DNA of 64,000 nt from Montifringilla adamsi. Its lineage: Eukaryota > Chordata > Aves > Passeriformes > Passeridae. Shown in pieces: positions 35,167-47,300 of the stretch; position 1 is the first letter of the stretch; the number at the start of each line of letters is the position of its first letter. Where the stretch lies: the NCBI GenBank assembly GCA_017590115.1, contig JAGGNK010011114.1, forward strand, positions 1,665,733 to 1,729,732, written 5' to 3'. The position numbers and the translations under genes were made by a program. The notes below the pieces were generated by a model that did no database searches, was not told the DNA's origin, and was given only the letters and a program-made list of their open reading frames with translations.

Positions 35167-37140
35167 GGCAGAAACAGAATAAGTAGAAAATATCACGACT
35201 CCATGGATCTCAAGTAGCTGCTTTTCTCTTTTTGTTGTTGTTGAACTGTAGTGGGCAAATGGCTTAAACACTTGTACAGATTCCACAATGATTTTATTCT
35301 TTTCTTTTTTTTTAACCTCCAAGCCTTCATTACATCACTTGGTGCTCTCTGGTACCAGGCTGATGAAGGAATAAAAGCCATTACTAAACTCTCCAGAATG
35401 CTGAGAATGCTTTCACTTTCCATTTTATGGCCAGTCTGCATTTGTATTTGACAATTTTGGTTCAAGAAACCTGTCCATGTTGACTGGGTTAGCAATTATT
35501 TTCTGGTAAAATGAGTTCAGAATCAGTATAAATTCATAAATTCAATTGGGCTTCCTGAGTCTGCAAACTGACAAATCTCTGCTTTTGGTGGTTTAATGAT
35601 TTAGAGACAGCAAATACATTTCATCTAAGAAAATCACAACTTCACCAACAAAGCAAGACCAAAACACTCTAACAGGGATAGTCCATCTTTGTAAAACTTT
35701 GGGGGCTTCATTCTTAAACAGGAAAAAAGCAACATTTTTTCTCAATGAAAATTATACTAGCACATTTTTTTAATCTCAGGGGATATTTCCTTTATCCTCC
35801 TACCAATTGTATCCAATCCTTTTTCTTGTATTCTCGCCTAAGTTCATGAAACAAAACATTTTACACAGAAACCTGGACATCTGACACCAGAATAGTATCA
35901 ACAAAATTGTGAATATAAAAGAGTTTGACAGAGGAAGCAAAGGGCAATTTCAGTAGCAGGCAGCACTTCATTAGTTACATGAGTGTCTACAGCACCTTTC
36001 CAAAACAAGGAAGAAGAAGGAGTGCAAGTCTAAGTTTGAAAAAGCAAAACTGCTCTGTTTCATTTTTGCTGTACAAAATCTTCAGTGTTTTCCTCACTCC
36101 CGTGGGGCCCGGCACTGAGAAATCCATGCTCAGCTCCCCACACTCCTTAAAGACTGAAACTTAATGAATTGTATTCCATAAATATAGTGGAGTTTTTTCC
36201 CAAGTTTTCCCCCCAGTCCTTTGCAGATGATGCTCTCTTGCAGTTGTGTCTTCCCAAGCCCTTTCTGAACACCAAACAGGAATTATCCTGAATTTCCCTT
36301 ACGTATTTTGAAGCCTATTCTGCAAGGAAATGAATCTCTCCATCTATTCCCAGGATTTTCACAACTTTCCCCCACAGTTCCCTGCTCAGGACATCTTGAG
36401 CAGCTCAGGCCAGTCTCAGAGCTCAGGGTAGCAGAGCTGCACATTTGTTTGCCATTCATGGAAAGCATAAACAGCTGAGGCTTTGGGAACTCTATTCACA
36501 AGCACGAGAGCCTGACAATATTGGGTACATGTGGACATTTCTGAAACATCCAGCAGCTAATTCAGAGCTTTCTGGGGCTTGCCTAAGGTCTGTTACAGAA
36601 GCTTCACATTTTTACAAAATAATCTGTTCCCTTCCATTACCTCACACTCCGCGTGCTACAGGGATTTCAATCTGGGCTCATCCTTATTTGTGCAGGGGAA
36701 ATTAAGATGAGGAGTCAGGGGCTGCTTGTCTTACTTTTGCAGAATCCTAACCTTGCCATGAGAAGTTCTTTAAGACACTCTTTTGCCAGGTCTCTACAGC
36801 CTTTGTTTGAATAAGGATGGGATATAGGAACAGTTTCTAAGAAATCAGTGTCCCCAGCTCACTCCACAGGACCAAAACCCCGGGGTTATTTGTTTTGGTT
36901 TTATGGAATTCCCTTTGACCTGTATTAGTCACAGTTCCTCTAAATGTTTTTACCTTACACACCACTAATTTCCTCTAATTCCACTGAGGGCTCTCAAAGT
37001 GTTACCTGCAATTTGTAGAAACAAGAGTGGAAAGCTGGGCAGCTCCTCTGCCATTGCCTCTGTGCTGGGCAGAGGGTCCACACCCCTCATCCCAGCCCAC
37101 ACAAAGCACTGAAACTCCTTCATTTCTGCCATTTTTTCAG

Positions 37141-37303
37141 GATGAGGAGGTGCTGGAGGGCAAGGACGTCCTTACAGGCCTGTCCTCCTGCACTGATGCT
37201 GGAGATGATGTGCAGACTTCGAGCAGCCACCTCCTGAAACAACTCCTGGGAAAAATCCTCTGCGCCTTACAAGAGAATTCTTCACTCCTCTTTCCAAAAC
37301 AAG
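37141..37303 (+). other. Best exon-like segment, 163 bp (hypothesis only)
   Basis: It is preceded by 'catttctgccattttttcag' (a pyrimidine-rich acceptor) and followed by 'aaacaag|gtgaga' (a good donor). It lies inside the longest open frame of the window (37027-37503). The 54-codon peptide starts with an acidic stretch (DEEVLEGKD), then a Ser/Thr-rich part, then an amphipathic-looking segment containing LLKQLLGKILCALQ. Phase is 0 at the start and 1 at the end. Local GC and CpG content are higher than the surroundings. The opposite strand is also open here, which weakens the case. I cannot name a family. A faint resemblance to the leucine-rich pre-peptide part of NPFF-type precursors ends without any RF-amide motif, so I do not use it. 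Confidence 0.22.
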
Positions 37304-39466
37304 GTGAGATTTTATTATTGCTCACAGCCATGATGAATGTGATAACCATTTTCCCTTTTTGGAATGTCAGTGAAGAGGAAATAAACCTCTGTGGGGACAC
37401 CACCACATTTAGGGGCTCTGGCAAGGTCTCAGAGGGAATAGAAGCATTAATATGTCAGATATTCACAGTGGAGTCTCTTTTGAGAGGAGCTGGCTGTCCC
37501 TAACAGGAACAGTTACAGATTCAATAACAATGCCTGTTGCACCCTTTTGGGCAAAAAAATATTCTCCTGCTGGTTTTGCTCTAAATAAATTTCAATCAGA
37601 TCCAAATATTCCTTTCTTATTGACCTACAGCACTCTTTTTTGAATATAAAATCCAAGGCTCCAGTCATAGAATTGACACATTATTTGGTTTAAAGAACAC
37701 AGGTGTTTGATTTGGCTAAAAAGTTTTTTAAGTTGCTAAAGATTTTATGTAAACACACCTGTAACCTCAGGTGAAAAACAGCTTCATCATATATCAAAGC
37801 ATCCCAGAAAAAAAGATAAAATCATTGATATTTATGTTGAAACTGCAGATAGGCAAATATTAGTCTTTTCTGTACAGGCAATTTAACATACAGGAACAAG
37901 AATGCACTTAACACTAAAATTTAAATTTAAACTCAGATTCCTTTGTGTAAAAGTTAAATTTTAGGAAATTAAATCCCGCTGCAGGTGGGAATGAGGTTTG
38001 CTGGCCACCACATAGGATGTAAAGTAGGTGCTGACATGTGACTCACAGACTTAAAGAGTGGCAACATTAAAACTCATTTTGCATTTCTGAATATTCAGAA
38101 CAGAAAGACATCTTGCCCTGAAGCCTTCAAGGTACCTTCATGATGAAAGAATGCACAGCTTCTTTAGAAAAGGGCTTTATGTGATTTAAGGCCTGTTTTC
38201 TCTTTGATAGTCAATAAGACTGAACTGCTTCTGAAACATTTCCTCCCTTCTTTTTAAGAGAAGGCAACTGGCTGGAGCCAACTCTTCACTTCTCCTAAAC
38301 AAGCCCCTCTAAGAAGATTCTTACATTAATTTAGGATCCCAAAGGGAGGAAAAAGAAGGGAAAACTAAAGAGAATTAGTCTGAAGGACTATCTTTTCACA
38401 CTAAAAAAGCTGGACTGAAACTATAAATAACTATTTAACTGCAGTGAACTTTTGCATGAAATTATTTTAGAACTTTATATATGAAGCTGCACCAATTGCC
38501 AGAGTGTATAGAAAGAATTTTTTCCATTGTCTTCAGGTTTCACTCCATAGGCTCTGTGTGACCTCACATCTGTTTCCATACTGAGTTGCCATGGAGCTTC
38601 CTGGTGATGGAAATCTCAAACAGGCTGAGACAGAAAACATGCACGTGGATCAGTGTCCTGGAAAAAGTGACTGGATACCTTTTGACTTCCACTGGCTAGA
38701 GCAGAATTAAAATGAAATCCAGCAAAAAGGTACGTGCATGCTGGCCTGGTGCTGAAATTAAAGCAAGGAAAGAGAATATTTGCTGAATAAGAATATGGCA
38801 CATGAAATTATACTTGACATGATTTATGTCAGTGGAAGGTCTAGTCCAAAAAGAACACCTATTTGTTAAAGTAATTCCATAATAAATGGCAGAACTTCAC
38901 ACTACAGTTTCACAGAACAAAGTCCCTCCTTTTTTCATTGTCTCTAATTGTACAAAAAAGAAATATTAATCGTGAGAGAAAAAGTGCTCACAGTACATGA
39001 GCAATGAAAAGGTTAATTCTGAGCTGGGCAACGGTGAGGTCTGAAATCAAAAGTATATCTTTGAAAAATACAGAGGCATTTTTGTTGTTGCAACGAGTCA
39101 AAAGGATAGGGAATAAGGAAGGAAAGCAATTTAATGTCTTATTTACATCCAGGATTTTATCTTCTATTCTGATATTCCTTATTAAATCCACAAACAGATG
39201 CAACCATTTCATCAGTTTCTGTGTCAGACCTTTGTTCTGAACAAAGTTCAGTCAAAAGATGCCTGGGAGAAAGTGCATTTCCATTTCAATTTCCATTTAC
39301 CAGGGAGCATCAGGCCACTGAGATTTCCTCCCTCATTCCTCCTCCTGCTGGAGACTGGGAATGAAGGAAGCAGCAAGACCCAACACCACCTCCTAGGATC
39401 CTGCAAACTGCTCTTAGCTGGATGTAAATTCTGCCTCAATCTGCCTCAATTCTGGTTTAATTACAG
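37304..39466. other. Unique sequence between two exon-like segments
   Basis: No repeat family is visible. If the flanking segments were exons of one transcript, this would be an intron of about 2.2 kb. AT-rich patches occur near 37910-37935 and 38405-38480. Confidence 0.5.
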
Positions 39467-39658
39467 CCCTAAATGCTGGCCTTGCTTCAAAGGAGCTCTC
39501 CAAAGAGCTGGGCTGGGTTCTGAGTGTCCCACCTCGCAGAGCATCCCCACAAAGGATGAAGGATTTATGGCTCTGGATCTCACCCAAACCAAATTTGGAA
39601 AGCATCACTGAAATTTGCTTTGAACCCTGCATTTCATGCAGACCTGTTGGAAATCCAG
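39467..39658 (+). other. Exon-like segment, 192 bp (hypothesis only)
   Basis: An acceptor-like 'caattctggtttaattacag' is followed by 192 bp ending in 'aaatccag|gtgaat'. The phase 1 frame (two bases completing a codon, 63 codons, one base left) is open across it and continues open to a stop at 39736-39738. That phase matches the phase 1 end of the 37141-37303 segment. The peptide contains 'ISPKPNLESITEICFEPC' and matches nothing I recognise. Another frame is also open across this segment, so coding is not established. A short 10-bp duplication (ctgcctcaat twice, 39431-39450) lies just upstream of the acceptor. Confidence 0.15.
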
Positions 39659-42625
39659 GTGAATCAAAACCGGTGCAAAAACCTGTTTCTGTATCCTTTT
39701 GTGAACCCACACTAATTCAGCATTTCAAATCCATGTGAAATAAATTCACGTGGTTCCAAGAGGGCAGGGACCTGGCCCTGTAAAGGCAGAGGCCTAACTT
39801 GGCCATTTTTGAAAGAAATTCAATAGGAAATAAAACTCCAATGCAACATCTTGTCTAACACCACAACTGTATTTAATCTCTATGTGCAAGGACAAGATTG
39901 TTTTCCTTTCCTTTTTTCTTTGTCAGGATTTTACTTTGATGCAGAATTGAACAAGAGCCAATTGAAAATGAGAAGTTGTGTGGCATGAACATTGTAGCTG
40001 TTGATGAATGAAAACTTCAGTGGGTGCAAACCATTCTTTACAAGGTATTTGAAACAAACAAACAAAATCATCTTGATTAGGCACGGGCCTAAAAATGTGG
40101 ACGATTCATAGAATTTGTTAAAGCATTTTCCAGTAGGATGGCTCCTCCTTTATTTCTTTTCCACAAAGTGTTACTGGGAATCACTTTATATTTTTAAATT
40201 CAGGTTATGGCCCTCTTTTCCCTCCTCTTTCTTTTCTGTTTTCTCTGTCAGATGGAATCTCATCCTGCAAATCTTTATATTGATTTAATATAGATTGGAG
40301 TGAGCTTTACTAAAGAAGAAGCAGATTGCTGGACTCTGTTTTGGAGTAAGTTCCATTAGCACTTAATCCAGCTGCCATGCACTACATCATGATGTCACCC
40401 AGAATATAATAAGAAAGACTGAAATGTGAATATTTTTACACTCTATGTTTTTAAGGCTGCAGCCTTGATGGCTTTAACAGACATCAACTCATTATATTTA
40501 TTACCTCTGATATTACTTTAGCTGCCTAGAGCTGATTTAAATTCAATATTTTCTAATATTAGGAAATGTGCTAAAGCCTCTTTCTTTCCATATCACACTC
40601 TCTAATTTATTGCTTTTTTCCAGCCTGTCTGATATTGACAAACACTACACAAATTCTGGATCCAGCAACCCAAACATACTCTGTTATGTTGTCCAAACAA
40701 GAAAAATTTGGCCTAATGCTGTTATTTTCATTTGTTGTGTAAAAATGCCCTACTTAAAATATTTTAGCAGCAAATTTCTTTTGTGCCCGCAGCTTTTCCA
40801 AATGTCTTGATAAAGCTGATATCAAACTTGGTTTCTGCATGGTGGCACAGCTGGATCACATCCCAGGGGATTATCAGGAAAGAAACTGCAGTGGGAGACA
40901 TTTTAAGGAGTAAAAGATATTTAAGAGTTCACCTGCACAGTGAACACAACAAAACCCCAGGAAATGGCATCCACAGGTGCTGTGTTCCAAAACACCCCAA
41001 AGAGAGAGACACAGGTTCCCTGCAGGCGTGGAATAAGTGTTGGCACTTCTTGCAGAAGTTTTTTTTTTTTTTTTGGACATTCCAGCCCAGCAGATGCCAC
41101 ATGAAAGTTCCTTAAGAAAACAGTTAGATAAGATCTATTATGATGTTAAATCTGAATACAAAAATAGGTTGCCTAAGGCAACAGGAGGCAGATAATAAAA
41201 AGTGCGGGGAGTGGCTGAAAATAGGTTTGTTGACTTAAAAAAAATAATTTAGAAATCTATTTATTTTTATAATAACGCTAAAGGTGGAGGGAAAAACCAA
41301 ACAACAACACATTGGAAGAACTGCTGTGTTCTCTAAAGTGGGGCAGGGACTCATAGTTTTTATCAGTACAAAATAATCCAAGATTTTGATTAAAAACTAA
41401 AACCATTCCCCTAAAGGATAGTAATGAAAATGCACCAGCTTGTCTCACAGTGCAGTGGATTTGTAAAGAAATCTTGCTTTTAAATATTTTATCTTGCAAA
41501 TGATTTTCTTTAATTTCGTTGGTGATTTTAGGGAATAGCTGTCATTTATGGCAAGGAAAATAAACTTGGTGTGTGAATGGTCTGATATTGAAAATTGAGG
41601 TTGCATTGTGGAAAGATCCATGCAGATGCTTTGCATTAATTTTGACATCAGTATTCATTTAGTGAAAGCCAATACATGTGTAGAACTCTGAATAAATGAC
41701 CTAGTATAGGCAAAATTCCACATTAAATTTGTGAGCTTTAGTGATGATGGTAAACTCTCTATTCTTTTGATTTTTATTTTTGAATTTCATTTTTTCGATA
41801 TCTCAGACTTCTTATTGTGTTTATTCCTAGTCTAGAAGAGAGAAAGTGGCAAATAAAAATATTATAGAAATGCCCTGGATTCCCAGCAGATTAAACCTTT
41901 ATCAGAGGCAGTGAGGAAACCGCCCCAAGTGGTTTATGATGCAAACTGCTCAAGAAGAGGGATTTAGGATAAAATTTTGGCCTTGCTCAAGCAATTAAAC
42001 TTCTTTCTACCTCCTAAAACTGCACATTCTTTATGTTCAGTTCTTTAATTGCTTTGTGCTTGACCTCAAGAAGAGACACCACATGAATCTGAACCTCTGC
42101 ATGGCTGAAATCAGCAAGTTCGTGGGATCAGGATCTCGCTTGGAGGGACCTGTTCCTCCCACAAAGGGAATTATCTCCATGTGGGATATCTGGAGTAGGC
42201 TTGAGGTTGAAAAGAACATCCTGGGCAAGCCATATTCCCAAAGATGTGCAGGCACCTTGCTCTCATTTAGAGATCTCAAAGGTCCATTTAATAAATTAGG
42301 TTTTAATGATCCTGCTTGTCAGTCTAGAGGATTTGGGATGAAATTCCTCACTGGATCAGAGAAGAATAATTAATAAACATTAATTCCCAGCTGGGGTTAA
42401 ACCACTGCAGTGTGAAATAGCTGCAAGGTTTATGAAAGATGAGATACTAAACCAGAAATTCCAGCAAGAGTTACCCATGGGGAGAAGCACAACCAACAAC
42501 AAACTGCTCTGCTCGCTTCCCTGGGTGTGCTTCACGAGCTGGCACCAGCTCCAAAGGGTTTGTTCCTGCTTATGTATTAATTGTGAAGGGCAAATAATTA
42601 ATTTCTAGTTTAGAGAGGCCTGTTC
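39659..42625. other. Unique non-coding sequence
   Basis: No gene or interspersed repeat recognised. A T16 run lies near 41059-41074. The open frames at 40783-41115 and 42056-42373 (105-110 codons) have no supporting context. Confidence 0.6.
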
Positions 42626-42833
42626 AATCACAAAATCATAGAATGGTTTGGGCTGGAAGGGACCTTAAGCTCAACCAGCCCCATGGCAGGGGCACCTTCC
42701 ACTGTCCCAGGTGCTCCAAGCCCTGTCCAGCCTGGCCTTGGGCACTGCCAGGGATCCAGGGGCAGCCACAGCTGCTCTGGGCACCCTGTGCCAGGCCTGC
42801 CCACCCTCACAGGGAAGGATTCCTTCCTTTTAG
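42626..42833 (-). mobile_element. CR1 LINE, 3' end fragment with tail units
   Basis: It begins with two tail units ('aatcacaaaatcatagaatg'), then 'gtttgggctggaagggacc', 'ttaagctcaaccagcccc', 'catggcaggggcacc', 'gtccagcctggccttgggca', 'gggatccaggggcagccaca', and ends near 'caccctcacagggaagga'. This is the cleanest CR1 copy in the window, about 208 bp, truncated at the same region as the 921 and 7698 copies. Its intact tail suggests it is among the younger copies here. Open frames at 42628-42837 on both strands are repeat translations. Confidence 0.95.
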
Positions 42834-43055
42834 CTGATCATAACAAAGGTTGAAGCCCTAGGTTTGACTTACAGAAGTGTGTTCTTGGGGATGTCTGTCA
42901 GAGCTTCTTCAAACCTTCCCAGCTCTGTTACTCGGGGAGAGATCAAACAGCAGCAGCAGCACCTTCAGTACTACTGAACTTCTGCATTTTCCATTGCTGC
43001 ACCAAATTCAATGAACACCAATGGTGTGAAATCAAATTAATCTATTTCCCACTGA

Positions 43056-43058
<3 letters not shown>
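42834..43058. other. Unique sequence with a short CAG run
   Basis: Contains four to five CAG trinucleotides near 42949-42961. Nothing else is recognised. Confidence 0.6.

Positions 43059-43095
<37 letters not shown>
43059..43095. repeat. A37 homopolymer flanked by a 7-bp inverted repeat
   Basis: Thirty-seven consecutive A are bracketed by 'ctgagtt' on the left and its reverse complement 'aactcag' on the right, each inverted-repeat arm including A/T at the tract edge. No retrogene-like body or target-site duplication is visible upstream, and CR1 does not make poly(A) tails, so I read this as an expanded homopolymer and not a retrocopy tail. Confidence 0.9.
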
Positions 43096-43098
<3 letters not shown>

Positions 43099-43442
43099 AG
43101 GGGGGGATACAACTCTAGCTGGGCATTTAGCAATGTATAATTACCTCAGAAGTGCTAATGAACTCCAATGGTTACATTACTGTGCAAACACAGGTCACTG
43201 AATTGCAGCTTCATCTCTCGAAGGACAATTGCTTGTTGCACTTTGGTGCTAGAAATAACCTCAGCTCTAACTGCTCCCTGCTTTTCGTGTCCCTTTTGCC
43301 TCTGAAAGCAATCCCACAGCTGGATTACTCCTCATCCTCCACGCCAACATCGCTGCAGAACCTCTGGGTGGGAAACCCAGACTGCTCACCATGATGGAGA
43401 GGTGACCTCCTCCTGAAAGCAAACAGCCCCTTTTGCCAGCAA
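43096..43442. other. Unique non-coding sequence
   Basis: No gene or repeat recognised. Short overlapping open frames on both strands only. Confidence 0.55.
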
Positions 43443-43504
43443 GGATCCCACTGAAATGGAATCCCACCGAAATGGAATCCCACTAAAATGGAATCCCACC
43501 AAAT
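43443..43504. repeat. 16-bp minisatellite, four units
   Basis: Units of the form 'ggaatcccac.gaaat' repeat four times (starts at 43443, 43458, 43474 and 43490), with C/T and G/A changes in the middle and one base missing in the first and last units. The frames at 43386-43598 and 43456-43734 translate through it, giving repeated W-N-P or S-G-I peptides that are not evidence of a gene. Confidence 0.92.
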
Positions 43505-44145
43505 CCCGGAGGTGTGCTTTCCTTGGCTGCAGCGCGGGCAGCCCGCCCTGCGCTTGGGAAATTGTTACAGGAGCAATTTTAGCTGCTGTGAATTGCACTG
43601 GAAATGTCTTCTATGGTCTGGCACTTCATGTGATGGGCCCACAGATGAATGACCCACCTTTAAACTCAAGTCAGTCATTCCCTGCAATTATTCAGGAAAA
43701 CCCCCAGTGTTTCCACAGAAATGAGGTGAATTAATGTCAGTTCTGACTTCTTCTGTGTTCTGGATGTTCATTAAGGCCACTAATGACAGAAACTACTTTT
43801 ATGTTAGTATGTATATAAATAGTGTCCCTAATTTCTCTTTTCTCTAAGAAATCTGTATATTAATTGCTGCTAAATATAAATATCCCCTTAAATAAATTCA
43901 TAACTGGTGGACAGAGAACATTTTTCAGTTTCCTACAAAAGAAAGGCCAATGAATGTAATGACAATAGATAATCATAGGTCATCCTTTCTTTTTATGCAG
44001 TTTAGTGGGGAAAAGATGTGCAAAGTGTAAGTTCAAATACTTTTCTATAGGTATTGAAATAATTGTTAAAAACCAAAATATGAACCAAATTAATAAAATC
44101 CATATTGAAACTTGTCAAGTCACTGCATCCACAGAAGAATTAACA
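43505..44145. other. Unique non-coding sequence with a small GC-rich patch
   Basis: The first ~60 bases (about 43505-43562) have several CpGs, unlike the flanks. The rest is AT-rich unique sequence with no gene. Confidence 0.55.
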
Positions 44146-44206
44146 AGAGAAAAGAAGAGGAAAGAAAAGAAAAAAGAAAAGAAAAGAAAAGAAAAGAAAA
44201 GAAAAG

Positions 44207-44237
<31 letters not shown>

Positions 44238-44313
44238 GAAAAAGGAAAAGAAAAAAGAAAAGAAAAAAGAAAAAACAAAAGAAAAAAGAAAAGAAAAAAG
44301 AAAAGAGAAAAAG
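44146..44313. repeat. AAAAG-type polypurine microsatellite
   Basis: About 168 bases consist entirely of A and G. A regular AAAAG core occupies 44173-44230, flanked by interruptions such as AAAAAG and a single C at 44277. Because the unit is 5 bp, two forward frames stay open and give Lys/Glu/Arg-rich peptides (44005-44337 and 44112-44405); neither is a gene. Long purine tracts like this can form triplex DNA. Confidence 0.95.
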
Positions 44314-47300
44314 CTAGAGGACAGCTGCTATGTTTGAAGTTTGGTGGGAAAACAGCACTTGGTGTGTTTTCAATGGCTTATGTCTTTCTGAAGCCCTTTG
44401 GATGATTTATGTTAAAGACAGACTAAGTTAGGTGGGCTCAAGCTGCTGTGTGAAAACCTGTCAAGCAAAGCACAGAGACTTCCATAACTCCTTAATGAGA
44501 TGGATTTTTTCCCTCCTCAAAAATAAAATAGCAAAGCTGCAAACAGACAAATCAACCTACACACAAATAAACACAACAGAAAAGTCCCTTCCCAGACATC
44601 CTCCACTGCTCCAATATTATCCCTTGCTATATCAAATCTCACATTGTAAGGAAACACCTAAAACCCAGTAGAAAATAAAGGCATTATCAGCATTGTTCCT
44701 GTCCAAACTGTCTTGCAATTTCTGTTACGAACTCACACGCTCACAGGGAACTCCTGGGATATGATCCCTTGCTTCAGCACATTCCAGAAAGGGAAGGAAT
44801 GACAGCAGGTGGATAATTCCTGGAAGCTGCCCTGCCAAAATGAAGTTCCCCACATCACGTGAGCCACGTGGCCACGAGGTTTTTTTCCCCCCAGTGAGAA
44901 ATGCACACTCACTTCTGCAGATAAACTCCTTTTCCCCAGCGCTAAACCCACGTCAGCATCGCTCCTCTGCTCTTTTACACCTGCTGCAGGCATGGACAGA
45001 CAAACTGCTGTGATTGGAAACCTTCAAACTGAACTCAGGGGGATGTGAGGGAGAGAGAAATTGCTGGCTTTTCAAACTTTCCAACTGAACTCAGCCTGCT
45101 CCATCCTCTCCGGCTGTCAGACACCTGGTGGCTCCAGCAAAACCTCAATGTCTGAATGCTCCTCAGAAGCAGGCACAGGATGTTTTGGGACCCTGACCTG
45201 AGTGTCTGGAGCACTTGTGCACCCCTCTAATCTGCTTTTTTTGGTTATCCTCATTGCCACAAGCCAACCCAGCTGGCTCACATGGGGTGTTCCTTCCTCA
45301 GCCCTTTGCAGGGTTCCCTCAGTGGGAGGCCACTTGTCAATCAAAATTAAATTCCAGCCTCATTCTCCCAGTGACTCAGAGCTACCCACCAGAGACTCAA
45401 GGAAGGTCAAACAAGATTTATCCATTACAGCTTAACTGAAAGTGTCTTTTCCTGCCAAATACCTCTGTTGTGTTTATATGGCCCAGATCTCCATCCTCAG
45501 TTGTTTATTTACAGAAACCAGCAGTGCCACAGCCAATTACCTTTAAAAATCCTATAGCAATGTTAGATAAATAGAAAGCAATTATGTCTGTGAGTATTTT
45601 TTCCCAACATTTTAAGTATTCCTTAAATGCTTTTAAAAGCCTTGTGCTCAATCAGACCCCAAGAAAAAGATGAGATTGCATCCAATTTGAATAAGGAAGT
45701 TCTGCAGTCGATTTAGGAAAGAAGTAAGGATTACCTGACCTTTGTGCAATGTCATCAATATCCTGTTCTGAAAATAACAACTCACTGTCCTGGAACAGAG
45801 GCCAAGTTAGGGCCTTTTGTCCCTTGGTTCTATGAATATTTTAGTGAAGAACTCACTGCTAGGTTTTCATCTGTGAAACTTTCTGATATAGCTATGGGCT
45901 ACTGATGTTTCTGGAATATTACTGAGAAAATACAATTTTTTAAATTGTGGGGGTCTTCCTAATGTCTCCTTTAATTTTGCTTTTAATTTCTAACAATAAA
46001 GTTTATTGACAGAAAAGCTTGAAGAAAACTTTGATACTGAAGATTATTTACCAACTTAGAATGATGGATATTTACAATAATTCATAGCTGTCTGTCACAA
46101 ATCTTAAAAGATTTGATCCAAGCAATCATTTATAGTTTTATCTTTTATATACAAGGGGTAAAAGAGGAAAGAACCTTTATAAAGAGTTTACCCCTGCTGT
46201 CACTCAACCCAAAGAGAGTTTTCTATTACTGAAAGCAGGGAAAACAAATAAACCTGGATGAATAGTGCAGTGATCCAATAAGATTTTGGAGATTAGGTGA
46301 AGGTCTCACTGTGCTACTTGTTTATTGAAGTTAGGCAACATTGGGTAATGAGTATTAAGGGTTATGTATTGGTTTTGTATTATGTTTGATTTCAAAGGAA
46401 GCAATAATAAATCCAAATTTGAAACCACACAGGGCCAGATACACTTGCAATCTTCTTTCAGAAATCGGATAAACTACGGCGCTGCGGAATTATTTTCTTA
46501 ACTGAAGGAAAAACTAAAAGAAAAAATTAATAATAATAAATCTTTCTCTGATTGTTGAGAAACTTAGGAAAGCTCTATTAATTCAGCTTGAGGTATTTAG
46601 GTATAAAGGGAAATGTAAAGACATAAAGAAACAAAGAACACCAGATATTCCCAACTCTTTAGCCACTTAACAGATAATTAATTTCCTGTCATTCCAAAAG
46701 GTGATCGCTGCAGTTCCTCACTATTTGTTGTCTTGTAATCCATAGAAAAACCTTGCAGCTTAAAGGAAATTAGAACAGAGTGTAATCATGAACCATTAAT
46801 GAAAATTTGCTACAGAGAATTTGATCTTGAAGGCTTTTTCCAGTTTGATTATTAACATTTTTGCTCCATTGACCCATATCTTAAAATCTATAGTTCTGTC
46901 TTATATATACACTTGATAAAGCAAGGACTTAGTGAAATATTTATATTTTTTTAGCATAGAACTTTGTTTGAAGGGGCAACTATTTGTTGTGAAGGTTATT
47001 TGAACCTGGAGGTCACAGAGCATGGAAATACTACTGCAAATTAGCTAATGATGCTGGCTCTTTGCCAGGAAATACTGCTGTAAAATGAGCAGGAAGAGGG
47101 CTGGATCCTGTACCTCTAGACTTCCTAGAATATTGTTTCTGAGGAATGCTAAAAGCAGCTTTTCAATAAATTTCAGGAATGGCAAGAGTGGCCAGATTTC
47201 ATACCTGTAATTCTGAATTTCCAACTTTCACAATGGAAAAGTTGGAAAATAGATTGTTTCAATTCAGATCTTATCTAAATATTAATTTTAACAGTTAATT

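Larger units (their letters stand above)
26991..37140. other. Long unique non-coding stretch
   Basis: No gene is supported. The largest open frame is 154 codons at 28305-28769. It is overlapped by a 108-codon frame on the other strand and resembles no family I know. Simple sequence includes a 29-bp tandem pair at 30598-30655, T-run/A-run pairs at 33629-33690, an A-rich block at 34683-34706 and a GA-rich block at 35109-35166. A CpG-dense patch with motifs lies at 29929-30005. Confidence 0.6.

Noticed and set aside
37141..37303. Reading the exon-like peptide as an NPFF-type neuropeptide precursor
   Set aside because: Only a loose leucine spacing resembles that family; there is no RF-amide motif or dibasic cleavage site.
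43059..43095. Poly(A) tail of a processed pseudogene
   Set aside because: No gene-like body upstream, no target-site duplication, and the CR1 machinery of birds does not favour poly(A) templates.
44005..44405. Lys/Glu-rich frames of 110 and 97 codons
   Set aside because: Direct translation of the AAAAG microsatellite in two frames.
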